A DNA stretch of 64,000 bases, from assembly GCA_002104535.1 (NCBI GenBank), contig NBOG01000006.1, forward strand, positions 172,524-236,523, read 5' to 3'. The stretch is from Cognaticolwellia sediminilitoris. GTDB taxonomy: Bacteria; Pseudomonadota; Gammaproteobacteria; Enterobacterales; Alteromonadaceae. The position numbers and the translations under genes are program-made. A model generated the notes under the pieces. It saw only the letters and a program-made list of their open reading frames with translations. It was not told where the DNA came from and made no database searches. Below, piece after piece: positions 17,822 to 26,758 of this stretch. The stretch's first letter is position 1. Every line of letters starts with the position of its first letter.

Positions 17822-19669
17822 TTAAGGTAAAGTAATCGTAACGGTAGTACCTTTACCTTCTTTACTGTCTATTTTAATGTCACCTGATAATTTATTCTTC
17901 ACTAAATCATATGTGGTACTCATACCTACACCCACATACTCACGATCACTACGCGTTGTAAAAAATGGCGTAAATACTTGTTTTAAAGTTTCTTTATTCA
18001 TTCCTTTACCATTATCAGAATAAATAATTTTAGCCCCACCTTTAGCGTCTTTATCAACTTGTAAGGTTATCTCACCGTTACCTTCATTATTAAAACCATG
18101 CTTAAGTGAGTTATTAATTAAATTAAGTAATATTAATGCGATGTAGCTTGGAATAGACTTAATTGTTAATGCTTTCTCACCTGAGTAACTATAAACGATG
18201 CTGCTTTGAATAAACTCAAAGTCATACAACATCATCATTTTTTGCATATAAGCAATAAGATCAAAAGTTTGTACTTCAGTATCATCTTGATCTGCAGCAA
18301 TTAAATTAAAGTTATCTAATAAAGTTACAATAGAGCTCAGCGTAGCTGCATTATTGCTATCACCATTTGACTCAAGTTTTTCCTGTAAGTCTACTAGCGA
18401 CAAACCAACGGCATAAGTAATATCAGTGGCAATGTACCCTAACGCCGCAAAGTTTTCCGATCGAATCAACTGGCCTTCTCTGACAGGTAATAATGCTTCA
18501 TTTTCTGCTGGCACTAATGTTGACGCAATTGCCTTATTGTTAGCTTTTTTCCACATCAAAAACGCGACAATTAATGCAATGATACTAATCAAAACAAAAA
18601 CATAAAATAAAGTTTGGTAACTACTTAGGGCATTGTTTTCTTTACTTATGTTCGCTAATTTTATTGCGGTATTATTGGTGATTTCTTTTTGTTTTTTGAG
18701 ACTTTCTGTTAACTCAGTCAACATGTTTTCATGAACTAAACTATTTTCATTCAAAGTTTGCCCATCTTCACTTACAACAGGTGAAGCACTTATGGTCTGT
18801 CCTTCACTGTCTTGTAATTCTTGTAATCTATTCTCTAAGTTTTCTAGCGCTTCATTTTTAGAATCTAACGCTTTGCTCATTTTAGTAACTTCTTCTAACG
18901 CAAGCTCTAAACGCTCAGACGATTTCTTTAAGTCCTCAGTATATTTTTCAGACTTCTCTTGGCTTGAATTCACCTTCTTGTTTAATTCAATTAATGAAGC
19001 TTGCTGCCTAGCTAATCTTTCTTCAAGCACAGATTTTTGTTGAGTAAACTTATTTTCAAGAGCTAACAGATCATTTTTTTGTTTTTGCTGTAATGCATAA
19101 CTTGGACTTACGGTTAAAACTTCCTCATTATTTGTGCTGTCTGAGAAGTAAGATAAATCAGGCAAAGTTAAATCAGCATTAGCAATGTTTACATCATTCA
19201 CTTTAAAAGTAAGATTAGACTTTTCTTTATTATAGGAAATATCAATCATTATGTTATTGATATCATTGTTGTTTTCAGTAACCAACAATACAGGAGAGCC
19301 ACCAATAGCTTTTGCTGCCATTGTTAATGTTCTTCTTTTATTAGAGGATATGTAAAAAACGTTTACGTCTTTAGCGTCGCTCATAGTGGTGACCAAGCGC
19401 ACTATAATGTCTTTATTATTAACCCCTTTATTTTTAAAGTAGGCTTTAAAATATTCGTATTTTTCAGTATCTTCGTAAACACCAATAATGAATGCAGAAC
19501 CTAAAGCATGCTCAGGCCAGACTATATATTTAGCAAATTTACTCACTAACATAGCTTTTTCGTGTTCAAGTGGTGTGGTTTCTGCCCAAGTTTGCCCACC
19601 AAAAATAATGGCTAAGCTAAAAACTGATATCAACAGTTTTAACCTTAATCGTAGAAGCTTTACTGTCAT
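17822..19669 (-). CDS. YfiR/DUF4154 domain fused to a histidine-kinase ATPase domain; phospho-acceptor His absent
   Basis: A 615-residue membrane protein. A signal peptide (1-29) leads to a periplasmic YfiR-like (DUF4154) domain, about 33-165, starting EHEKAMLVSKFAKYIVWPE. A long coiled coil follows (about 195-345) and a membrane span (about 352-373). A cytoplasmic ATPase domain (about 470-615) has N box (LLNLINNSLKHG), G1 (DNGKGMN) and G2 (VGVGMSTTY). Where this kinase class has AALG...AHE, residues 408-425 read AALGYIATDITYAVGLSL, so the usual His is Tyr 419. It probably binds ATP but may not autophosphorylate by the normal route. No regulator lies beside it; partner unknown. Confidence 0.8.
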   Translation of the reverse strand: MTVKLLRLRLKLLISVFSLAIIFGGQTWAETTPLEHEKAMLVSKFAKYIVWPEHALGSAFIIGVYEDTEKYEYFKAYFKNKGVNNKDIIVRLVTTMSDAKDVNVFYISSNKRRTLTMAAKAIGGSPVLLVTENNNDINNIMIDISYNKEKSNLTFKVNDVNIANADLTLPDLSYFSDSTNNEEVLTVSPSYALQQKQKNDLLALENKFTQQKSVLEERLARQQASLIELNKKVNSSQEKSEKYTEDLKKSSERLELALEEVTKMSKALDSKNEALENLENRLQELQDSEGQTISASPVVSEDGQTLNENSLVHENMLTELTESLKKQKEITNNTAIKLANISKENNALSSYQTLFYVFVLISIIALIVAFLMWKKANNKAIASTLVPAENEALLPVREGQLIRSENFAALGYIATDITYAVGLSLVDLQEKLESNGDSNNAATLSSIVTLLDNFNLIAADQDDTEVQTFDLIAYMQKMMMLYDFEFIQSSIVYSYSGEKALTIKSIPSYIALILLNLINNSLKHGFNNEGNGEITLQVDKDAKGGAKIIYSDNGKGMNKETLKQVFTPFFTTRSDREYVGVGMSTTYDLVKNKLSGDIKIDSKEGKGTTVTITLP

Positions 19670-20036
19670 GAGATACCTTTATTATTTTTATGATTAATAG
19701 GATGATAGTTTACGTTTAATTTACCTCAAATCAACAGTATTTTTACGAAGTTAACGACAAAGTTTGTTATTAAACAAGCTTAAGGTGATATTAATCAATG
19801 AATTTGGCGTGGTTGAGACTTTAGGTTATTCATTGTCTTACTTGGTATAAAACTTAAAGAGTGTTGTATCTATGAGTAGGGTTCAACTAATACAGTCAGT
19901 TAACAGTATAGATAAGTTTAGTGCATTTGTTGGAATTTAATCAGCCTTTGGCTTCAAAAGCAGACAAAAATAAAGCCCCTTACGGGGCTTTGGATTCAAA
20001 TAGGTAAGTGGATGAAATGAGAAGAACTCTCAAGTG
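19670..20036. other. Intergenic region upstream of the YfiR-kinase gene
   Basis: No gene of convincing length was found. It holds the putative promoter of the minus-strand kinase, the terminator of the Rhs locus (19967-19991), and a partial match to the acetate-region palindrome (AGACTTTAGGTTA at 19816-19828) that I do not consider sufficient. Confidence 0.5.
19967..19991 (-). terminator. Terminator of the Rhs locus
   Basis: AAAGCCCC and GGGGCTTT flank TTAC, followed on the minus strand by ATTTTT. It is downstream of the small membrane protein gene ending at 20037. Confidence 0.85.
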
Positions 20037-20282
20037 TCACCGCCCTCTTAGACCCCTTAAATTTTTATACCTAAAATAATAAAATATACATCCCAAAATA
20101 GAACATATCGCTGCTATATCTTTATTATTTTGGTTGAAATTCATAAGCACCAAAAAAATAGCAGTAAGCCAAAAGAATATTGATAAGAATAAAAGTCCTC
20201 TAAATTTCAAAGTCCTTTTTATCAAAAAAAATATTAATGAGATGACTAAAGTAGTTATCACTATATACAAATTAATTTCCAT
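20037..20282 (-). CDS. Small membrane protein downstream of Rhs tail, possible immunity protein
   Basis: An 81-residue, very hydrophobic protein with three likely membrane segments: about 5-20 (LYIVITTLVISLIFFL), about 27-47 (FRGLLFLSIFFWLTAIFLVLM) and about 55-70. The C-terminus is basic (RYKNLRGLRGR). Its start overlaps the end of the Rhs tail gene by 11 bases. Immunity genes usually follow Rhs toxin tails in this way, and membrane immunity proteins are common against membrane-acting toxins. No sequence family is recognised, so the immunity role is inference from position and topology. Confidence 0.6.
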   Translation of the reverse strand: MEINLYIVITTLVISLIFFLIKRTLKFRGLLFLSIFFWLTAIFLVLMNFNQNNKDIAAICSILGCIFYYFRYKNLRGLRGR

Positions 20283-21024
20283 GATTATGCTCTGTGTTAG
20301 TTGTAGATGTTACGCTATCAGTTAGAGACATTCCGCTGCCTGTCAATTCTACATTAACGGTAATTTTGTCTCCTTTATGTACAGCAGGAGTTATGGGATT
20401 AACAATTAATAAGGCATTTATAATTGCCACTGGAATAGCAACTTCAGGTGCTAATACTGAGGCAATAGGTGTTAAAACAGCCTGCACGATACCAACAATT
20501 GTTTCACTTGAGGACTCTATCTTATCGGCTTCTTCATGTGTTTCAACTTCATTTGTCATCTCAAATTTTATTTCTTGTTTTTTCTTTTCTTTCTTCAAAT
20601 CTGAGGGATCAGCAGTTTTTGCTGGTTTTTCATATAAACTTGCGTCTTTCCCATCAGGATCAATATATTTATAAGGATTATTATTCGCATAAGCATAACG
20701 ATTAAAGCTATGCACATCACGAAACCCTATAGGATCATTCGAGTAGAATCGCCCGATTACTGGATCATAGTATCGTGCCTGCATATAGGTTAACCCTAAA
20801 TCAGCGTCATTTAAATGACCAGTATAACCAACGCCATCTTGCATTGCTTCTAGCGTTTCACCAAATGGCTTGTAATGCGATTTTGAAATAATATCGCCAT
20901 TAGCATCACTTTCCATAATCGGTGAGCCCAGTGCGTCATTATGGACATAAACAACGTCAGCAAGGGATAAAGGAGCGCATACGCTCATGATAACTAAAAA
21001 TAGTTTTATAATTAAATTTTTCAT
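20272..21024 (-). CDS. Stand-alone Rhs core/C-terminal tail with its own signal peptide
   Basis: A 250-residue protein. Residues 1-22 are a signal peptide ending in SLA. About 24-110 is the end of an Rhs repeat core: YVHNDALGSPI, then LTYMQARYYDPVIGRFYSNDPIGF and ending YIDPDGKDAS. Residues about 110-250 form a variable tail. It starts with a charged Lys/Glu stretch, continues with a hydrophobic block of about 40 residues (about 173-210, IVGIVQAVLTPIASVLAPEV...), and ends in a Thr/Ser-rich region. A GGGG ribosome site precedes the ATG. In polymorphic toxins the tail after the DPDG core is the toxin. The hydrophobic block suggests a membrane-acting effector, which is inference. Confidence 0.8.
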   Translation of the reverse strand: MKNLIIKLFLVIMSVCAPLSLADVVYVHNDALGSPIMESDANGDIISKSHYKPFGETLEAMQDGVGYTGHLNDADLGLTYMQARYYDPVIGRFYSNDPIGFRDVHSFNRYAYANNNPYKYIDPDGKDASLYEKPAKTADPSDLKKEKKKQEIKFEMTNEVETHEEADKIESSSETIVGIVQAVLTPIASVLAPEVAIPVAIINALLIVNPITPAVHKGDKITVNVELTGSGMSLTDSVTSTTNTEHNHGN

Positions 21025-21033
21025 GATGTGCCC

Positions 21034-24000
21034 CTAAAATTCATTGTTGCTATTTGAATAAACACGCTTAACTGAACTGTCAGCAGAGCAACCTATTGCG
21101 TTACAAGCGCGGACTTTAAAATCAACATAATCACTGCTTGAGTTAACGGTAAAAGTCTTAGCGTTGCCACTATATGCTTTTGTCCACATGCTAAAGCTAT
21201 TATTAGCACTCGCAGGACAGATAGTTCTAGGGGGACATGAACCACCACTATTTTCTAATTTATAGAGTTCATAATAAGTTACGTCTGAAGGGGAGCCGTG
21301 TACCCAGCTTGTGACGAAACTACAACACCCACTTCCATATCCGCTCAGGCTATTCACCGCATTAGGCGGAGTCGTCGGCTCATTATTGGGCGGAGGTGTT
21401 GGCTCAGTGTTAACATCGCCATCGTCTTTTGCCACTAATTCACTGCCCATACGAATATAGTCAGTTTTCTTTTGTTGACTGTCTTCACGATAGTAAAGCG
21501 TGCCACTAATACCGTAGACACTGTAAACATTCTTGCCATCACTGACTTTTTTCACTAAACGATTATAGCCGTCGTAACTATAGGCGTTCCCTTTAGCATT
21601 GGTCAGTTGATTGGCACGGTTAAATATTAAGCCGAACCTGCCGTTGTTGGCGACATTGCCGCGGGCATCATATTGAAAACTATAAGCTTCTGCGCCACTG
21701 ACACTGCTCAGGCGATTTTTCGTTGTATCGTAGTGATAGGTTAATGTTTGGCTACCAAGATTTTTACTTTGAAGGTTGCCAAGCTGGTCATAAATAAAAC
21801 TGCCGCTGCCCCACTTACCTGAAGCGGATTCTAAACGGTCAAGATCGTCATATCCGAGGTCAATATTATAGGTAGAGTCTGTCAGGTCAGAAATATAGTC
21901 GACATTACTATTGTTATCATACAAATAGCGGTGGCGTGACTTGTAGCTGCTCCCTTGTTTTACCGATAATTCATATGGTTGCTGATTACTGTTCAAGGTA
22001 CGTTTAGAGGTTAAACCGTTGCCATAGGTGAAGTTGTCTAAGCTACCGTTAGCGTGATACTTAGCACTGTAGGCGTACGTACCAGCCTTGGTTGCCTGGC
22101 CTAGCGCATTAGGAGAAAACTCAACTACACGACCACTTGGGTATGATAAACTTTTTACGTGCCCTAGGCTGTTATACTCCGGGTCAATAACAAAGCTTTT
22201 ACTGTCAATAGCTAACGTTTGCTTTTCTACCATGCCAAGGCTGTTGTAGTCATAACTCCAAGCTGTGATACCTGCCGTTAAAGATTCAACTTGGCCATTT
22301 TCGTTATAACCATAAACTTTATCAGGCGAGCCATCAGGGTAATTTTCGAGACTAATATCCCCCCAATTGTTGTAGCTGAAAGTCGTTTTTTGCGATGCTG
22401 GTACTTGCCCGGTATCGCATGCAGTTGTACTACCGTTAGCGCCTTCGGCTTGCCATGTCATTTGACGAGCACTGTTATAACCAAAAGCAGTCACACCGGT
22501 GTCAGGCCTGACTGTTTTACACAGCTGCTGGTAACTATCATATAAACGCGTTTCGGTAATACCACCTTGAGTGATAGCGCTGACTTGGCCAAATAAATTA
22601 TAGTCAATCGCGGTATTTACCCCTTCCGGGCTTGCGATATACGTCGCCTTTGACTTACTCGGGCTTCCATAAGCGAGGAATGTGGTGGTGGTAGTATTAT
22701 TCCTAGCATCTGTTACTGACATTCTATTGTTCGATAAGTAACTATATAGCGTGGTGGCATTGTCGGTTGTACGAACATCGCTTACCTTGCGACCTAGTGC
22801 ATCATAAGTACTGCGCGTGCCTGATGTAGCCAAAATTGAACTACTGGGAAAGCTTGTAAAAGTTACGCGGTTTTCAGCGTCATATTCGCTGCGTTGATAT
22901 GAGGTTGTTGCTGCGTTACTGGTATCACGCGTTCGAACCAAATAAGGGCGCAGCATACTATCAAAATAAGTGACCTTTTGATAATTGCCTTGGCTGATGG
23001 TTTGTTTAAGCTGCCCTACTTTTGCGCCACTGCCAGTTAAGCCATCGTTAGCGATTGCAACAACGCCGTAACTGATGGTTGTGTTACTCCATTTACTATC
23101 TGCAGGGTCTATTTGTGTTAACCAACCCATCGGGTTGTAATCATAATTGGTGCTATTACCGTTAAAGTCTGTTTTCTGGTCGATAGTACCGTCATTGTTG
23201 ACGACAAGCTTCGCTATGACAGTATTCGTTGTGCTGCCATTAGCGGTATTACAAGCATTAGCTTTATGACAAGGCAGGGTCACTTTGCGCGCTTTGCCGC
23301 GTTTATAGTCTTCAAATAATTCGTAACGGCCTGTACCTACATATTCTACTTTTTTCAGATTACCATCGCTGTGGTATTGGCTATTACGCGTTGCAACACG
23401 CCCCATAACTTTACTTTCATAAGGCAACGATTTATAACTGCTTGTCGCAGAGTAATAGGTGTTCTCTTGATGAGTTGTCCAATTTATCCCGTTTGGAGAG
23501 GTGCTTTTTAAGCGGGGTAAATTCAGTAACCAGTTATCGGTATCGTGTTGATAAGTCTGCTTAACGTGGCGTTCAGTTGCACTAAAAGAGTTATAACTGT
23601 GTGATTGCAACAAGGCGCCATACTCATTGTATTCATCATAAATAGTTGAATAAATGTTGTTGCTCTCTAATAATATGCTGGATGTTAAATCGCTACCGAA
23701 GGAAATTGGGATAAAGTTAACATTAGGTATTGGATCCATTATTCCCGAGTTACCTTTATATACTCCCTTTTTAAACGTTTTTTTCACTGTTCTATGTAAA
23801 TCACCATTGGGTTCAAACCATTGTGTAGCAACAACCTTACCATCTGTGTGGTCCCAACGCTTACTAATATAGTATTTAATATTCGCTCCTGTTGGCTCTT
23901 GAACCGTCAGTACACGCAAGTCATATTGGTGATAACCTAAGTCAGCAGGGACTGCTGAACATTCAGCATTTTGGCTACATGTAGCGCTTTTCTGATTACC

Positions 24001-24840
24001 ATGAATAGCATTTGAATTAAAAGTTTTATATGCTGTTTGCGCATACGCAGTAGTCCCCCATGAATTCGGGTTCCAGTCATCAATATTCCAGTGCAGGCCA
24101 TTATTAGTATAGCTATATGCCCATTGGTACTCTTCATTTTCACTCAAGGTTATTTTTTTACTCACAATAGAAAGCATGCCGTAGCATGAGTTAATATTAT
24201 AAAGAGGGTCTGGGAAATCGCCTGAAACTGAAAACATCATATTTGCTGGCACTTCAGTGCGACCATGCAATTTGAGGGCATATTCAAATTCGACTAGCGC
24301 GCCGTCGGGATGTTTAACGCGCATAACGGGTTCAGCACTAGAATAAAATCGATAATCACACGCTTGAGCTGCTTTTGTATTATCGGGGTTTAAAATAACG
24401 TCAGGAGAGGACCCTCCGTGTGATGGAAATTGATATTGCCAATATTTACTATCTGGCCTTACCACCTTTATTAATGATGATGAACTTGAGTAATCATAGG
24501 CCCATGATTTACCAAAGGAGGTAATAGTAGATATTAAATTATCAACATAAAACAGAGATATTAAGGTTTCTTGACTACCATTTTTAGGGGTATGTTTAAT
24601 ATACTCAAGTAAGCCGTTACCTTGATAATGATAACTCAGTTTATTACCAAAGTTATCTTCAATATCAGTCACTAAATAAAGTAGCTTTTTTCTTCCAGCC
24701 GCTTTAAATTTTTTTACTAATGATTTACCAAGAATAGTCTTGCGTTGCTTCAGTGAATACGTCAACCCGCCAGGAGTTTTTACGATAAAGTATTCATTTC
24801 CAGCACTGTCTTGTGCGCAATTAATTAACATATTATCCAT
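21034..24840 (-). CDS. Rhs/YD-repeat secreted protein, middle part (frameshifted from its N-terminal part)
   Basis: A 1268-residue frame. About 1-540 is the Rhs-type beta-propeller or cocoon lead-in. About 540-1130 carries YD repeats (e.g. YDALGRKVSD, YNSLGHVKSLSYPSGR, YDGYNRLVKK, then TDYIRMGSELVAK). A Pro/Thr linker (TEPTPPPNNEPTTPPN) follows, then a fibronectin-type-III-like domain with several Cys (about 1165-1262) and a stop. There is no signal peptide, and the first codon lies inside the preceding frame, which overlaps it by 16 bases. A one-base change would join them, so this is probably the body of one exported Rhs protein. The usual shell end is supplied by the next gene. Confidence 0.85.
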   Translation of the reverse strand: MDNMLINCAQDSAGNEYFIVKTPGGLTYSLKQRKTILGKSLVKKFKAAGRKKLLYLVTDIEDNFGNKLSYHYQGNGLLEYIKHTPKNGSQETLISLFYVDNLISTITSFGKSWAYDYSSSSSLIKVVRPDSKYWQYQFPSHGGSSPDVILNPDNTKAAQACDYRFYSSAEPVMRVKHPDGALVEFEYALKLHGRTEVPANMMFSVSGDFPDPLYNINSCYGMLSIVSKKITLSENEEYQWAYSYTNNGLHWNIDDWNPNSWGTTAYAQTAYKTFNSNAIHGNQKSATCSQNAECSAVPADLGYHQYDLRVLTVQEPTGANIKYYISKRWDHTDGKVVATQWFEPNGDLHRTVKKTFKKGVYKGNSGIMDPIPNVNFIPISFGSDLTSSILLESNNIYSTIYDEYNEYGALLQSHSYNSFSATERHVKQTYQHDTDNWLLNLPRLKSTSPNGINWTTHQENTYYSATSSYKSLPYESKVMGRVATRNSQYHSDGNLKKVEYVGTGRYELFEDYKRGKARKVTLPCHKANACNTANGSTTNTVIAKLVVNNDGTIDQKTDFNGNSTNYDYNPMGWLTQIDPADSKWSNTTISYGVVAIANDGLTGSGAKVGQLKQTISQGNYQKVTYFDSMLRPYLVRTRDTSNAATTSYQRSEYDAENRVTFTSFPSSSILATSGTRSTYDALGRKVSDVRTTDNATTLYSYLSNNRMSVTDARNNTTTTTFLAYGSPSKSKATYIASPEGVNTAIDYNLFGQVSAITQGGITETRLYDSYQQLCKTVRPDTGVTAFGYNSARQMTWQAEGANGSTTACDTGQVPASQKTTFSYNNWGDISLENYPDGSPDKVYGYNENGQVESLTAGITAWSYDYNSLGMVEKQTLAIDSKSFVIDPEYNSLGHVKSLSYPSGRVVEFSPNALGQATKAGTYAYSAKYHANGSLDNFTYGNGLTSKRTLNSNQQPYELSVKQGSSYKSRHRYLYDNNSNVDYISDLTDSTYNIDLGYDDLDRLESASGKWGSGSFIYDQLGNLQSKNLGSQTLTYHYDTTKNRLSSVSGAEAYSFQYDARGNVANNGRFGLIFNRANQLTNAKGNAYSYDGYNRLVKKVSDGKNVYSVYGISGTLYYREDSQQKKTDYIRMGSELVAKDDGDVNTEPTPPPNNEPTTPPNAVNSLSGYGSGCCSFVTSWVHGSPSDVTYYELYKLENSGGSCPPRTICPASANNSFSMWTKAYSGNAKTFTVNSSSDYVDFKVRACNAIGCSADSSVKRVYSNSNNEF

Positions 24841-25406
24841 AAAGCAAAACTATTACCGCTTAATAGTTTTCCTCCACCTTGGCCTGGTATAGTCAGCGTT
24901 GCGCCATTCCAATATTCATTTTGTTCAAAATTTTGCCCTAAAGCTCCTACTATGGGTCCTGGCCCTAAAGCTTTTGAGCAAGCACTGGTAGGATAGTAAT
25001 TTGGTGTATACCGCGCATCACCTTTTAAGAAAGTTGATTCGATACGTGGTAACTCTAATTTCCAATCACCAAAAGATGCCATTTGTTTATCATTAGTCCC
25101 CCCTAAACGATTATATGAGCGCGTAATCGTTGCATTAACTGCCATATTTAAAGGAATGCTAATATCTGTAACTGAAAAGGAAACCCCACCATCAGCAAGT
25201 GAAATATTTTCACCAGCTAAATTGGTAGATAACATGTCCATTTCAGTTCGAGGTGCCATGCGCTCTTGTTCATACTTAGAGGGTTTAGCAAAAAAACTTT
25301 CTTCACTACCTGAACCGCTTCCTGGGTCTGCTGCAATAGCTGGGAGTGTGATGAGAATAAAAATATATTTTAGAAATGCTCTATTGAGCTTAGGTAGGTT
25401 GTTCAT
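24825..25406 (-). pseudogene. N-terminal part of the Rhs protein, cut off by a frameshift
   Basis: With the start at 25406 (AAAGGA 6 bases upstream) the frame gives about 193 residues: a signal peptide ending AIA (about 10-26), then a Gly/Ser-rich link and an Rhs N-terminal region (ISLADGGVSFSVTDISIPLN, ITRSYNR). The frame runs out at GKLLSGNSFALWIIC, while the next frame continues with MDNMLINCAQDSAGNEYFIVKTPGG, as expected of the same protein. Inserting one T in GCTTTATGG would fuse the frames (SFAFMDNML). Either the gene is broken, it is decoded by frameshifting, or this is a base-call error in a short T run. Confidence 0.75.
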
Positions 25407-25496
25407 TAGCAGTCCTTTGTCTTGTCGTTTAATATTTAGCACAAGGAGTTAATTAATATGTATCAACTCCATCCGTGTGCTCGTGGGGTTATAAGT

Positions 25497-25790
25497 TCAG
25501 TAAAACAGGGATTCAATCATTAAAATAAAGATAATGACTCTATATCTTTTAGGGCAATGTTCGTATTCAGTTACGGCTTGAAAAGCAGGGGGGATTATCA
25601 ATTGGAATACCTGAAATTCAATGATGCTTGAATTTATTCGTTTAGAAGTTTTTTCTGAAATGAAGTTTCTCGCACTTCCTGACTCATCAACGCGAAAGGA
25701 GCCATTAGTTTGACCAACATAGGTGCTAGCGAAAGAGTTACAGCAAAGAATAATACACGTGAAGATAAATAATGAGTTGCAATATTTCAT
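25497..25790 (-). pseudogene. Decayed N-terminus of a second SpvB/Rhs-type secreted protein
   Basis: The open frame gives 97 residues with a clear signal peptide (ending SFA) and then TYVGQTNGSFRVDESGSARNF, which resembles the start of SpvB/TcB-like Rhs relatives (VGxTxGxFxVxESGxA). After that the frame loses similarity. Other frames of the same strand give SGIPIDNPPC and then LNTNIALKDIES, which resemble the following IPIxxPPG and PNIALxYxS motifs. The gene therefore appears to have suffered at least two frame changes and then stops. Motif matching is by eye. Confidence 0.55.
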
Positions 25791-26090
25791 AGTAAAGTCC
25801 GTTTTACTTAGTGAAGATTAATCGTCCATTTTTCATACAGCCTAGTCGAGATTCCTAGTTTGTAAACGCTGTAATTAAAAATGCAGCCACGAAAGTTTCC
25901 AATAATGTGCTTACAAAAAGGAATGCCGTAACAATAACAAGATGTTATGAGGGTATTTTTTTAACTGAAATAATTTGAAAAAAATTAGGGTGTGACTGAA
26001 GAGTTCAGATTGTGGGAATAAATATGACCCCATATGATGAGGTCAATAACAGTCAATTTAATGTACTTTTTAACTGAGAATACCGTTGTT
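25791..26090. other. Intergenic region between Rhs remnant and PspB-like gene
   Basis: About 300 AT-rich bases with no open frame of note, no strong hairpin and no convincing promoter pair. It should contain the promoter of the Rhs remnant and locus (minus strand). Confidence 0.4.
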
Positions 26091-26342
26091 TTATTTTACC
26101 GCTTTTAATTCTGATATTTCTTGCGCTAGCTGATATTTTTTATCGGTAACTATTGCTTCTAAAACCTCTAAACGTTTTTTAACACCCGCTAATTCGTTTT
26201 CCATATTTTGCTTTTCTGATTCATTTAAGTTTGCATTCAGTTTTAGCATCTCTTTTTTATGACTGGTCCAAATACTGACAAATACAATGGGTAATACAAA
26301 TGCAAATAAAATAATCATCACAAAAATCATACCTTCGTCCAT
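26091..26342 (-). CDS. PspB-like membrane protein with C-terminal coiled coil
   Basis: An 83-residue protein. Residues about 5-26 form one membrane helix (MIFVMIILFAFVLPIVFVSIW). The rest is a charged helix with a short heptad region (ENELAGVKKRLEVLEAIVTDKKYQLAQEI). This layout, including the RLEVLEAIVTD segment, resembles PspB (RIQALESILDAE) of the phage-shock envelope-stress system. pspA and pspC are not adjacent, so it may be an orphan PspB-like protein. AGGAGAA precedes the ATG. Confidence 0.6.
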   Translation of the reverse strand: MDEGMIFVMIILFAFVLPIVFVSIWTSHKKEMLKLNANLNESEKQNMENELAGVKKRLEVLEAIVTDKKYQLAQEISELKAVK

Positions 26343-26758
26343 TTTCTTCTCCTAGTTTTTTAATATATCAATATAAGGTTAGCTTAAAGCATATTTCAGA
26401 CCATCTTTATTATTCATACAATTCAAGGTCTTAGGTTTTAGGTAAACATTCCGACCATTTTAACAATAACAGTTTTGACCATATTTTCGTGCAGAGCACT
26501 ATTTTGTTTTTACTAACAGGACAATGTAAGAGTAAGTCGGTCTTCATGGTTATTTTAGCTATAAAGTAATAATTAAGTGACAAGTCTAACTTGCTCATTA
26601 AGTTAACTATTAAAAGGCTGTTTTTAACTCAGAAATCAGATAAATAGGGTAGTACTACTAAGGAGGTACTTCTTTTTTTGCTTAAATTACCTACAGTTTG
26701 TTTGATTAAAAAACAACCAAATAAAATGACGTTCTAAAGATAATAAAAAGGTAAGTTG
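26343..26758. other. Intergenic region upstream of the PHB-depolymerase-like gene
   Basis: About 416 AT-rich bases. One 10-bp palindrome (GTAGTACTAC, 26649-26658) is followed by AAGGAGGTACTTC and a T run. This could be a weak hairpin with T tract, but no gene or clear promoter is seen. Confidence 0.35.

Noticed and set aside
19816..19828. Third copy of the acetate-region palindrome (AGACTTTAGGTTA)
   Set aside because: The right half does not match, and no acetate-related gene is adjacent.
25459..25524. Tiny plus-strand frame with an AAGGAG site (about 21 codons)
   Set aside because: No similarity or conserved feature. It is likely chance in the leader of a decayed gene.
20040..25800. Mobile element or prophage around the Rhs locus
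   Set aside because: No transposase, integrase or terminal inverted repeats are seen. Rhs loci change by recombination without such genes.
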